64,000 nt of DNA from Cinclus cinclus (Eukaryota; Chordata; Aves; Passeriformes; Cinclidae): the NCBI RefSeq assembly GCF_963662255.1, contig NC_085055.1, positions 6,010,102 through 6,074,101 on the forward strand, read 5' to 3'. Below are positions 1 to 12,150 of the stretch, piece after piece. The stretch's first letter is position 1. Each line of letters opens with the position of its first letter. The notes under the pieces are model-generated. The model did no database searches. It saw only the letters and a list, made by a program, of their open reading frames with translations, and was not told the DNA's origin. Both the position numbers and the translations under genes were made by a program.

Positions 1-3000
1 GGTGGAAAAGTCCTGCTCAGATCCAGATGGATAAAGTGAAAGGAGACATCATCTGTTAAATTCAAAGTATTCACTTCTGAGTACATGCAAGCAGCAGGTT
101 TTCAGGTACAGCTTGACTGGAAACAGACTTTTTTTTTTTTTTTTCTGTCTTCTTTCTCTCTAATATCTGGACCTGGAAATTCCCTCAAAAGTAGCAGTGT
201 AGAAAGGTGATCATCTTGAAAGTTTTGAAATAAACTTCTGAAGTTTATTTGAATCCAATTCTGAAGTTGGATGAATAAGAAATTGTAGACGAAGAATCAG
301 AATTGGTACTAGCTGTCTACAAAATAAAACAGGCAGTATCTAAGCACAGAATTTCTCTGACCTTGAAGGAGCCATCCAGCATTCTCTGTATGTTGGCTAC
401 ATACCAAACTTATGTGTGTAATTATGGTGTCCTTCAGTGTTTTACATTATTAAGGATGATGAGGACTAAAGCCACATGCACAAACCTGTACTTGAACATG
501 CACATTTGAGCCTAGGAAGTACCTAAGAATGATGAATACTCATCTGGGAAGCAAAGGCTTTAAAAATATCTAAATTAGACTGCATGTTTACTAAAACTAT
601 GGTGCTGTTAAGCTTTCGTTTTTTCCTAATTATAATCCCACTGCTGCTGGTTATTTCTGCTGTTGTTCATACACATTTGTCATAGCTGGAGAAAATGTAC
701 ACCTGCATGGATTTGCAAAAACAATTATGTTGCCCCTCAGTCTTACTGACCTTACTGGACTGTTTTTTTCAACAGGGTTGACTTTGCCATAATTACTTTC
801 CAGAGCCCTAATCCACAGAAGCAAGGTCAGCAGAATTTGGCCACTATTCATGGAATATCCTTAAACACTGGTATCAAAAGATCAATTATTTCTGTTTAGT
901 CTGTTTTCTTTAATCTCTCAACATAGATTATTACAAGCAAGAAATTTTTTTTTATTATTATTTTTAAATTGGGAGGAGTCTCTTGGTCAACATTAAGTAA
1001 GACCACAGGGCAGAATATGAATTAATATAGACAAGTGGTGTAATCTAGAATTAACTTTATACCTATGAGTGTTGGATTAATGCAGACATACTTTTATGAA
1101 TTTCACGGGTTAGGATTAATAAGAGGGCTTGATTTAAGAAATTTAATCAGAATAAAGGCCTGGAACAACAGTTCTGCTGTGCATCTGTACTATTTGCTTC
1201 CTCATCTGCCTAATCCATTTGGTTAAAAAATAATAGGGTTTTATTTAAGCTGCTTCTCTCTGATTTATTTTCCAGCAAGCCTTTGAAAATTAAATCTTGA
1301 TCTTTCTTTTTCTTTTAAATGTGTGCTGCCTTTAATGTTTATGGATCAATTCCCAAGTGTTCAGTGTAACATCACCTTGTCTGATCACTCCTGTATTATT
1401 TGATAGAATTGAGTGGAATTTCAGAGCATGGTTTTTGGAAGAAGGACCTTTACTGACTGTTACTGTATATTATATACTAGGGTGGCTGCCTTTACCATGC
1501 AGTGCTGTAGGTGTGCAGTGTGATGCTTTGAGACACCAGTTTAAGAGAATTTTTATTTTTCCAGTCGTTTTGCAGAGAGCTGTTAATTTTCTCCCATTTG
1601 AAGCTGTACTCCCCTGACCATGCTGGTGACAGAGCACTGCAATACCAAGTGCTCCTAGCACAGGTATGTGGCAGGCTGGGGGTTTGTCTGAGCTCTCAGT
1701 GCATTTCCAGTTTGTAATTAGTGTCCCTTGTAGCCCCACTTTGCTTTTGTGTAGCATGGTCCTGATACCAGTGTGAGTGACCCATGAAGAGGTGGATGGG
1801 TCTGACTTTCTGGTGAATTTGCTACAGAAACTGCTGATGCCCCTGTCCTTAAAAAAAGTAAATACTTGACAAGGGCTTCCCAAACATTTGGTGTTTTCAG
1901 CCTGTACACTGAGGATTCTGAAATAGTTTTGGATACTGCTTGTTTTGGTTTTTTTTTTTTTATGCAGTCTCATTTCATGTTCTCAGCAGCTGGAACATCT
2001 TGTACTGTATGAATCCACTAGAGGGGAAATAAAGAGATCCTTAATATTTTATACTTAGAGCAAATAAGATGAACACAAATTCCCTGTGTTTTCCACTTGC
2101 AGTTTACATGAGTTAATATGCAACATACTCTTATCACACATACTGTGTTTGGTATTCTGAGACAAATAGAGAATGAATGTGATTCCCTTTCCAGAGGAAC
2201 TATATTGAATTCAGGGAATGTTTCACATCCCAGCATCTTAACTGCTTGCATACAGTGTGAGCAAGCACAAGTTAAGATACTTGAAACAGATACTTTTGGG
2301 GGTTTAAGCAAAGTGTGGAAAATAATATTCTTCTGTGTAAGGGCAGATTTTAGCATTGCATTCATACCCAGGTGTGTATTGTGTATCTTCATTGCTGTAC
2401 CTGTGAGATTAATGCTCAAGTGCTGCTATCAGTGTCCGTGCTGCTCTCAATACAAACTGGTATTTTTTAGCCAGTAGCACCTTGCAGAGTTTACCTACTC
2501 AGATGGAATATCCAAGTATTTCTACCTTTTGTATGCAAAAGAGCAGCTGTCAGGTTGTGTTACCTTTATCAAGCCTTGACACAGAATTCGAGACACCTGA
2601 GTGATGACTCTGTCATTCCATCTACTGCTACATTTTCACATAGTAAAATCACGTTGCCAAAAATGATAGCTAGTCAATGCATAATATTAAGTAACTACTT
2701 TTTTTTGGACCATGAAATAATATAAACTTGATGCAGTGATTTCTGGATGCCAATAAATACCATGTTATGTGGAAATGTGCAATGAAAGGTTGATTTTTAT
2801 AACACTTTATAGAATGTTGAGTCTGAATAAAACTGCTTATTTGCAAAATTAGTTTACTTTGTATCAATTTGTATTTTTATAACATAGTGCAATAAAAAGA
2901 GAACGTTGGCCATTAATGTAAGTAGATTCTACATACTTTGATTGAGAAGCACGTTTTATTTGTTTGTGCTCTGAATATGATTTTTGGAGTTTGTGAGAGT

Positions 3001-4540
3001 GTTTGTACTGAAGGCACTGTGGGCTGGAATTCAGCAAGAGGCATTTTGTGAAAGAAGAGTAAGTTAGTCAATGTTTTTTTCCATAGTTATATTGTTGCCA
3101 GAAATTAAACTGGAATATGAGGATGTATATAATGTACATTACACTGAATGGCTTGGAGTTATATTCATTTGCTTTTTTGTTTGCTTTTCTTTCTTATTTA
3201 TAATTGGTTCTGCCAGTAAGCTTTAGCATATGCCTCTCAAGCTGCTGATTCAGTAATGGAGATCCCAGGGCATTCAAGCATAATGGGAAGAAGGGAAAAG
3301 GCAAGGAAGGAAAACAAAAATAGCTAGACAGAGCCTCAGAAGCTGGGATGGGATAATTTACTGAGAAGTGAACTGAATTATCCACATTTTTAGGTGCTGG
3401 TATATAGAAAGGCCAGATATTCAGGTAATTGGTCTTTCGGGTAAGAAGAAATTGTCCCTGCATTCTTTTGAGAACATAGATTTTGAAAACTAGTCAGAGA
3501 CTTTGGGTCAAACTTGCAGTATTAAAGCTGAGACTCCTGAAATATAGAACAGAAAGCTACTGAACAGCCTCAGTGTTACCTAAAGAAAGAAGCCAGTCTA
3601 TTGTGAAAATCTTGATTATATGTAATATTCAGATTATATGAAATTGAGATGATCAGGCTTTTTCCTGTAGTTCAGAGGTCTGGAGATTATAAGGTGGGTT
3701 TAGCTCATGAAAATATGAATTCCATTTTTTTATTATATTACATGAGAACTTGGAGGCTTTTGTGTGCTTACAATGCACTTGAGAGGTGTAATGAAATAGT
3801 GCCATTGTAAAAGAATGTGTATTTCCAAATTTTATTTCCAGTTTGCATACGGTTAGGGTTTTGGTTTTGAAACTGCTTTCTGCTCACCAAATTGACAGGA
3901 AAAATAAAAGGAATACCTTGTCAATATGGCTAGATAGTTAACCTCATTTGGTAAATTAACTCTCTACAAAGTGCAGCTCTGACTGAAGTATCTCATGTAA
4001 TGTTAAAGAATAATTTGTGAAAAATATTCCTTCAGGATACGTTTCCTTTAGGCCACGTAGAGCCATGCCATGAAAATAAAAGCCACCAACTGTTTATCAA
4101 CAATTTTAGATAAGTCCACGATTTTCATTTCCTGCTGATAGATCTGTGGAAGTCGGTACTAACGAAAAATGGCATTGAAACAAAATGGTTTTTGCCTGGG
4201 TACCAGTATCTTCCTCTGTGGCTCTAATTAGGAAACCAGTCCATTATCCTCTTTCACCAAGGACCTATCTGAGCAGGAATTTTTTTAAAAGGTATATTTA
4301 ACACATAAGCATTCCAGGTAGTCAGGCTTGGTATAGAACAAAGAATTTCCCAAGAGAATGGAGCTATTTATATCCAAACTTTTTCACTGGTTTTTTTTTA
4401 ACCTTGAGATTGCCACGGCATTAGGAAATGTATTTCTCATCCAGTCCTAGCACAGAGATCCATGTGGGGTTGAGGTGTATAGGATCACGTAATTATGAAG
4501 GCATTTCCTTTTTACCTGAAGTGCAGGTTTGGTAACCACG
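1..4540. other. Non-coding AT-rich DNA, no gene seen
   Basis: This stretch holds no exon, RNA gene or mobile element that I can recognise. It contains short homopolymers, for example 16 T at 129-144 and about 13 T near 1949-1961. The longest ATG-started frame of the window lies here on the minus strand (1470-1973, 167 codons). Its lysine-rich start is simply the antisense of the T tract, and it shows no domain, signal peptide or family resemblance, so I do not call it a gene. Unrecognised ancient repeats may be present. Confidence 0.6.
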
Positions 4541-5330
4541 AGAGTGAATTAATAAATCATTTGATGCTGTCCCAGTGAAGTGTACCTGGCTGATGAGCAC
4601 TGGGGGAATAGCAACAAATTCTGGCCATGTTCTGGTGGGAGCAGCAGTGGGTTGGCAGTCCTGAGTGCCAGAAGTGGGTGGGCACTGGGGCTGGTAGGGC
4701 ACTTCTGATGCACCAGGCACCAGAAAGTCCAGGATGGAGGACTGCCTCTGTCCCAAACAACTCTGGTGCCTGTTTGCCCAGCTCTGCAGACCAGCACCAG
4801 CAGTTCATCCCATCGGGTGAGAGAGGTGATGAGAGCCAAATGGATTTTGGGCTACTTGGTACAAATTGGATCACCATTTCCTTCCCAGAGGTGAGAATTG
4901 GAATGGATGCTCCCCATGCTGGATGAGGTAAGCTGGGTGTAAATACCTTTGTTGATGCAGATGCCCAAAGGCACCAAAACAAAGATTTCTCTCAGTACAG
5001 TGACCTTGAAGAGTCCATTGACCTTATTTCCAGCAAGCTTCAGTGTCTGTGTGCTGGTGGGTGCAGAGGCTCAGGGCTGTGTCTCCAGTGCTGGACACTG
5101 AGGTCACTCCCTGGAGGCTGTCAGCTCACATCAAGGGAAGGGCTGATCACTGGTTGGAGCTCAGCTCAAACAAAGGGAAGCATTCCTGACACTGCTTGAC
5201 TATCTCACTTCTAGAGGAATCCAGTAAGGTTTCTAGCCACTGCCTCCAACTCCTCTTTGGTGTATTTGAGTGAGGTCAGTACTCTGCCAGAGAGGAATAA
5301 CCCCATTTGGTCCAGGGTTAGTTTTCTTGC
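4540..5330. other. GC-richer non-coding patch
   Basis: This patch is visibly richer in G and C than its flanks. Several overlapping frames stay open on both strands (for example 4557-4982 minus and 4627-4926 plus). Frames open together on both strands are what a drop in stop-codon density from base composition gives, and none of the translations resembles a known protein. I recognise no repeat family. It could be an old decayed transposable element or a regulatory patch; nothing in the sequence decides between them. Confidence 0.35.
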
Positions 5331-8300
5331 CCAAAACAGAGCACTAATCAGAACTAATGCCATGCCAATGCCAACTGCCTTTGAATATTTGTTGCTCTAA
5401 CAGCAAGCATTGAACTTAAAATTGGCCTGCTCCCTTGCACAGTTACCTGCTTTTCCTTTGTATAATGTAATTGTTTCATACAGTGTCCTGTGTCCCCTAG
5501 CTCTGATGGGAGAGGAAGATGATGAGCACAGAGCTCCATCAGAGCTGTGTCTCTGGTTCTTCTGCATGAAGCAGAAATAATAGGCAGAAATGAGCTATGA
5601 AAGCTGAAAATACAGAAATATATGAAACTTAAAACGACAGAAGTGTTCATGTGGTTGTGCAGTTTAGGATGAAAGTTTAAGAACTAGTAGCTGGAGTGAA
5701 AGAAAGTGGATAAATATTATATCAATATTGAAGAGTAGTCAAAATAGTGAGAAAAGCTTTTGCTTTGATAGTATAAACCTGTGGAGATTGTTACGTAACA
5801 CACAGGGAGAAACTTAGGTTTAAAAACTGGTCTTAGTCCAAGCTGCATGGATATGTGCAGGTTGTAATGTGAGAGCAGGTCACTGCCCTGGGACTGTTCT
5901 GACACGGAAACGTATAATGCCCATCAGAAATGACCTGTTATATTCCAGACTGCAATGGGGCATCCCGAGAAACAAGAACAAAACAAAGATTTCCAACTGC
6001 ATCTACCACAAACAAGTTGACATGTCTAACAGTAATTCTGTGGTTTTCCTCTGAACAATAAAAGACCTCAGTGCAGGAATTCAGAGGGGTGGATTTGTCT
6101 CCAGCTGGGGTGACAGGCAGGTGTTTGTCAGTGCGGGACTGTGTGTGAAAGATGGTCAAATTATGTGAGTAAGTTTCCACGTATGTCATGTGTCACTGCT
6201 TTTCCTAAAGTGAAAGATCTCTGCTTTAACTGAAATGAAGATGCAGAACTCTGCTGGGAGACCTTGATGTGCAGGTGTTACTTATACAGTGAGTGTGAAA
6301 AATTAGAAAATACCCCCACACATGAAGTTCACTCTTTCAAATTCTGGGAGGATGACCCTCTAATGAGCACTGACTGAGTTCACTTTCAGGACTGTGCCAT
6401 TCATAAAGCACTTGTCATGCTCTCCTAGCACAACATAATCAGGGCCCTGTGAGTGAGCAATAGCCTTGTATTCATAGCAAGGAAATTTATTATCCTGTAT
6501 GTAAAATGACAACTTCATTATCATTCACTATTATAAAATAGCAGGGAAAGTAGCAGTTGAAATAAAAAGGCATCTTTTAAAATAATTCTTTTCACAGTAA
6601 GAAAATCCAATACATAAATTCGTGGCATGTAAGATTTTTATTAATTTATGAAGAATTTAACTTGATGTTCCATGGCACACTTTGCTGATGCTTCATTCTT
6701 AGATTTAGTGGTAGCAATTTGCAGCGACATGGGATTTTTTTAAAACCAGCTTTGTACCTCCTAACTGTGCATTTTTAGAATGGCAAAATTCTGCCTCTCT
6801 TACTTAGCTGGCCATCCAAGGAGTTGGTTCTGGGCTGTGCAATTTGATGCAGCTTTTAAAACTGTGGGAACTTAGTTCTGGTCACATTACAGTGCAAAAT
6901 ATTTGACAGCTTATTTATTTCTCACGTTTTCTGCTTTGTTGTTTTGTTGTTTTTTTTTTTCTTTCCATGAGGCTTTCACCATCCTTGTGCAATTACAAAC
7001 TGGTCAGGATGAGACAAACTCTTTCTTGTCAGAATAATTATAATTACCCAACTTTTCTGTCATCTATTAGCATTTCTGAGAAAAAAGCCTTTTCAGAATA
7101 CATTAACTTCCTTCAGATTGCATGTGCTGATGCCTGTCACTTTGTAATTTTATAATAAATGAAAATAAATAACTGACCATGATGGGTACCTCACTAACTA
7201 GACGTAGAACAGGTGACACCATAAGGTGTGATCCTGGTGGTGGTCAGGGTCCTTCCCAGTATTGGTAGTGTTGGAATTAGTAATGGTAACTGGGAAGGAG
7301 AATTAAGTACATCGGGAAAGAGAAAACAAAATTGGGAACAGCAGGAAGTTGAGAGGGCTAAGGGAATTTTTTTTTTTTTTTGTTTCCATCATAATATTTT
7401 AGGAAGTTTTGTTAATACTTTTCTGCACCAGTTTCCTTTGCACAGAGTTATGGCCAGGCCTCAGCCAACACACTCCAGGGATCTCCAGTCCAGCCCACGT
7501 AAGGAACTATTTCCAACTTTGTAATTACTTTAATAAAATCTCTTAAGAGAGGGCATTGGTTACTGCTGCCATGCAATCCTTTTTGGAGAAACACATGTCA
7601 GAGAATGTGTTTGTCATTCCAATACTGTTAGGAATCAATAATGACTAATTAATATAATGAAGGCTAAGACAGAAAGTTGTTCTGAACCCGTAAGTAAATT
7701 TATGAGGGTGAAACTCACTCTTTTAAATTTTACATGAAAATAAATTGCTGTGCTGTATGATCGCCCTGGGGGCTCTCAGCTGGTCCCTGTCTCAGCACCC
7801 CTTAGGACCTAAAGAGATTTTCTGTTTTCCTCTGCTGTAGATAGTGGGACTCAGGCAAAGGGAGATTGCTAAGAAAGAGAAACACAGGAATGCTTGGGGG
7901 CTCCTGCATTCCAGCAGAGAACTGTGACTGCTGGACTTTCTTTCTTATGCCTTTGTCAAAGACAGAGATTTTTTGCCGAGATAGATTTCTCTAGTCAGAG
8001 AACAGAACTCTGGAGGGGTTTTCATGGACTGTTTTTTCCCAAGAGGATGTAAAAAGACTTAAGAATTCTCTCCCTGACCAATTGTATGACACTTTGGATA
8101 AATCTTTATATGCAATAATACTCAAGGACCTAAGTAATACATCATATTTGATCTGACCCAGCATAAATAATTTATTCATGATATATCATTCATAACTTGA
8201 TTCATTGACTCATTTTTAGACAAGACAAGGTCAGTAGAAAAAAATGATTAAGCTTTTTGCCTGCAGGAGGAAGAAGCTTAAACAACAAATTCATCTTCAC

Positions 8301-11300
8301 ATCTGACCTCATGAAACTTGACAGAGAAGACTTTAAAAATAGAAGTAGATTTAAAAAGCCAAGTTTTACTCCCAATTACACTAGTTTAAAGTCACAGTCA
8401 CTCCACTTAGAATACAGAAAATGGGAAAAGGCTCTAAAAGACAGCAGAATCACTCTGGAGTTTGTACCATCAGGGATGAATTTGACTCTGAAAGAGGGCA
8501 CTTGGACTTCTGAAGTTTAAAATCATGTGCCTGCATATTTTATTGGATCAAAGATGGCAAGTCAGACTCTGTATCCAGTCATATCACTATAAATCTGGTA
8601 AGATGGAATGAAATTCCAGATCAGCCAGAGCCCCCTGGAAGGCTGAACTACACAAATTCCTTGGTTCTCAGTTAATGTTTTTGCCTGTGCTACCACTGGA
8701 ATTTCATTTCAATATACCTGTTCCTTCCTCAAGTGTCCTTGAGAGCAGCATCTTTAGGACAGGTCACTGTTTTCTTAAATAGCACAAAATGCAAGAGTAT
8801 TTCATTTCCCAGCAGAGTATCCATGGTCCCAGCAGCATCTGATACTTGCCAAGCCTTTCCTCGTAAAAGAGAACAAAATCTTACTCATATTCTATTGCAG
8901 CCCTGGCAACATTTGTTGTGGAATAACAGTTGTAAGAGGAAACACTACCCCACTCCAGGTAAGGTAAAGCAGATCCTTCAAACTAATTTAAATTTTCCCT
9001 CAGGATACAGCATCATTCAAATAAGTGTCTATGCCTTTATTCTTAAATTAAGCAAAATAAAGCAATTTGTCAAAATTGATCTTGATTCTATTTGGTAGAA
9101 TTTTCAGGCTTTTTGCAGTTCTCAGAGTGATTGAGGGCCTTTATCAACATGTGAAACTGAAACACATGCAGGATGCTAATACAATGAAACATTTGGGATT
9201 CTTATATTTGTTTTTAAGTAACAAAGATGGAAATGCTTCGTTGTGAAAGTAGCTGAAATCAGCATTTTATATAACAATGAGCCTGCATATATATGCAAGC
9301 AAAAGATAATTATACTTTAGAAAAGAAACAGACTTTAAGGTAATTGGCAGGGGGTTGTTCACAGAGGGGTTTGGTGAGGTTTCACTTTGGTTTTGGCCTT
9401 TTGGATTTCAGGCTGTTTTATTACAGAATAGCCCACCAAATGTTGTCATTATGAGTGGGAGCTGCAGACTCCTTGAGCAGTGTGTTTCCCCTACATATCA
9501 ATCTAGAAAACTGTGCTAAATAACCTAGAGCTGTTTGCACATCTCCAGTGCTCAGCAGCCTTTAAAATGTCTCATTTCTTTGCTCTCTGATTGTGCTTTA
9601 GACAACAGCATAAATCAGAAATACATTAGCTCAAGGCAGGTAGTGCTGTTTTCTTATATCACAATTCTTAAAAAGAACATGAGCTGTATTTTCTTATAGG
9701 AATAAACATTTTAATCAATGTAATAGTTTTAAAGATAAATGCAACCTACTGGCTAATATAAGTAACGAACACAAAGAGAAAAAAAAAAAAAAGAAAGAAA
9801 AACAACAAGAAAAAACACAACAGTGTTTCTGTTCCATTTAAATTCTGCCCTGCCAATCATGATTGCCTCTACATATAATGACCCTAAAGGAAGAGTAGGG
9901 CAGTGGCTCCCAGTACTAACACAATCATTTAGCAGTTCCTTAAGAATGTGGGATAAGAGAGCAACACACTGATTTTGCCACAGCAGGAAATAGCCAGCAG
10001 GACTCACTCTTGAAGAGAAAGCAGTTTCCCTGAAGCCTTGAGTCTTAGATCTGAATCCTGTATATCTTCCTGCATGATTGGCCTTTTGGATAGATCCTAA
10101 ACTTATCCTGAATTCTGCTTTGTTTTAAGCAGGAGAGACAAATAAGTTGCTTGAAGTTAGGCTGTTTGTTTCTCTGTGTGGTAACTCATTACGCAGAGAT
10201 TTCCCTTCTTGTGTCACTGAAATTCCTGCTGAAGATTCCTAATTGGTTCCAAGAATGTTGTGGGTTGGCACTGTTCTAGTGACACCTTCCCTTGTTTCTT
10301 TTCTCTTTCTCTCCCGTTCAAATGAAGTGTTACACTGATATTATTATGTAGCTTGAATTTGCCTGAATAAAACATTTCTGTAATATTTTCTAGTTAAACT
10401 TTACTATTTTCTCATGATTACTTTATCCAGCCTAAAGCCTTTCCCTGTGGCATTCTTTTCCTCAGTGCCTGGGAATGTCTTGGTGAACTAAGGTTGTATT
10501 ACCATAGCAAATGCGTGTCTGCATTCCAGTTCATTCATATTTTACCCATTGCAAAACATTCCTATTATGCTCCTTTTCTTCCTGATAAAATATTTCACTG
10601 ACTAACTAAAATTAGTTAACTTGTGCTATTTTTCCACACTAGGATTTTAGACCAAAGCCCTGTTTGCTTAGAATTGAAGACATCATGCTTCCTAAAAAAA
10701 TGACCCTTTACTTTGATGCATTTTCTTACTTGGACACACTTAACTATATATTTACTTTATATTAAAAAAAAAATTTCCAAATTGAGCAAATGCCTGTGCT
10801 GATAACCCCAGTCCAGAGATACATGATGATTACAAAATTAAAATCTTTTTTCTTATATCTGACACGTAGAGGAAATCAGTTTTAGGGGTCAGTATTATAT
10901 GCATATAAACCCAGCACCAAGCACATGCATTATTTTTTTATTATTATTTTTAAAAGAAAGAAAGGAATTGTTATTGATTCCCTCTTTCATATTGCATCTT
11001 CTGAATGAGTAGAACCATGCTGTGAAGATCGGAATATATCAATCACCATGTCTGGCTGTATTTCCCAATTGCTGTTAAGAACTGAAACTATTAATACTAA
11101 AACATGGTGCTCAACGAATAAGGTCAAATTCATTCTGCAGCTATAGTGACAATATAATTAATGAGAGATCTGTATATAGCAAGAAAGGAGAATATTGACC
11201 CATTAATACACATTTAAAATCAAAGACAATTTATCTCCTGGCAATTCTAGCACGTGTTGAATGTTACCAGATTTTTTTCCCTCTAAATGAAGGACAGAAA

Positions 11301-12075
11301 AGCCATTTACAAACTAAAAGCGGTTGAATCTATCAATGATACTTGAAAGTATGAAACTTGTGCAGCATTGTATGTCAAGGCAGAACAGGAAGAGCACAGA
11401 GGGATAATACCTAGAGCAGCTGGAAGGCTATAAAGATCTGCTCAGAATTTCAGGTTGGGTAAGTGCTTTATCCTGTGCAGTATTATTTTTCCATTGTATG
11501 TATGGGGGAATTAAGCATCAATGTAACACCCAGAGCTGTTCATGAGCATTCAGGAAAAACCCTCCAAGGGCTGCAGTCCACTGTTGTATTCAGTGGAAAA
11601 CTGCTTTTCTACATGAGCCAGGGTGGCCTATGGAGCATTAAAAACTCTTTAACCCAGCAGGAAGGTGCCTGCTGTGCTCTGTCCTCCAAGGCAGAGCCCC
11701 CAGCAGGGCTGGAGCACCCCCACGTAACCACAGAGTTCCTGTGAGACTTCAAAGAGCCTGAGGAAAAGAACAAAGCAAAGCAGTACCCAAAACCATCCTA
11801 TTCCCCTGTGGGAATTCTCATTTTTGTTGGCGTGGTTCTTCCATAGGGAAAACGCTGCGTTTGTGCTGAACTGAGGTTCCTCTGCCCTGCTTGCCACGGT
11901 CGTGTATCTCTGTCCTGCAGGTGAAAATGGTTTCTCTTACAACTGGTTTACTGTTTTGCTCGACGTAAATGTTTGGTTTTTACATTTTTTATCCTAGCTG
12001 ACTGTGTTTTGAAAAAGTCTTGCTACAAGTGATAAGGAAATCCTTTTCCATACAATTTATGGACTATTTTCATTA
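5330..12075. other. Non-coding AT-rich DNA, no gene seen
   Basis: No recognisable exon, RNA or transposon is present. Simple tracts are scattered through it: T runs near 6949-6961 and 7368-7381, and an A-rich stretch at about 9775-9820. An 84-codon frame ending at a TAA at 8518-8520 is preceded by a pyrimidine-rich stretch and CTGCAG at 8261-8266, which could mimic a 3' splice site. The frame has no ATG at its start and resembles nothing known. Its length is expected by chance in this much AT-rich DNA. Confidence 0.55.
9775..9820. repeat. A-rich low-complexity tract
   Basis: Nearly pure adenine with scattered G and C (AAAG and AAC units) is seen directly. It may be a simple-sequence tract or a decayed retroposon tail. 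No element body can be recognised next to it. Confidence 0.6.
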
Positions 12076-12150
12076 GTCATAGAATCCAGCCATTTCACAT
12101 CCAGTCATTTCTTGAACGCTTCCATGGGTGGTGACTCCACCACCTCCCTG
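12076..12150 (-). mobile_element. CR1 LINE 3' remnant (minus strand)
   Basis: The plus strand reads a decayed antisense CR1 tail. CATAGAATCC at about 12079 resembles the terminal CR1 repeat. After a short divergent piece, 12111-12150 closely follows the consensus part that reads TTGAACGCTTCCA, then GGTGACTCCACCACCTCCCT. CR1 is the dominant non-LTR retrotransposon of birds and its copies are usually short 3' ends. This one is very short, appears internally deleted and carries no coding capacity. After 12150 the match is lost. Confidence 0.6.

Noticed and set aside
4557..4982. 141-codon minus-strand frame with overlapping open frames on both strands
   Set aside because: Frames open together on both strands reflect the local GC increase. 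The translation shows no domain or family resemblance.
8257..8520. 84-codon plus-strand frame preceded by a splice-acceptor-like CTGCAG
   Set aside because: It has no ATG at its start and no recognisable protein. By a rough estimate, frames of this length are expected many times in this much AT-rich DNA.
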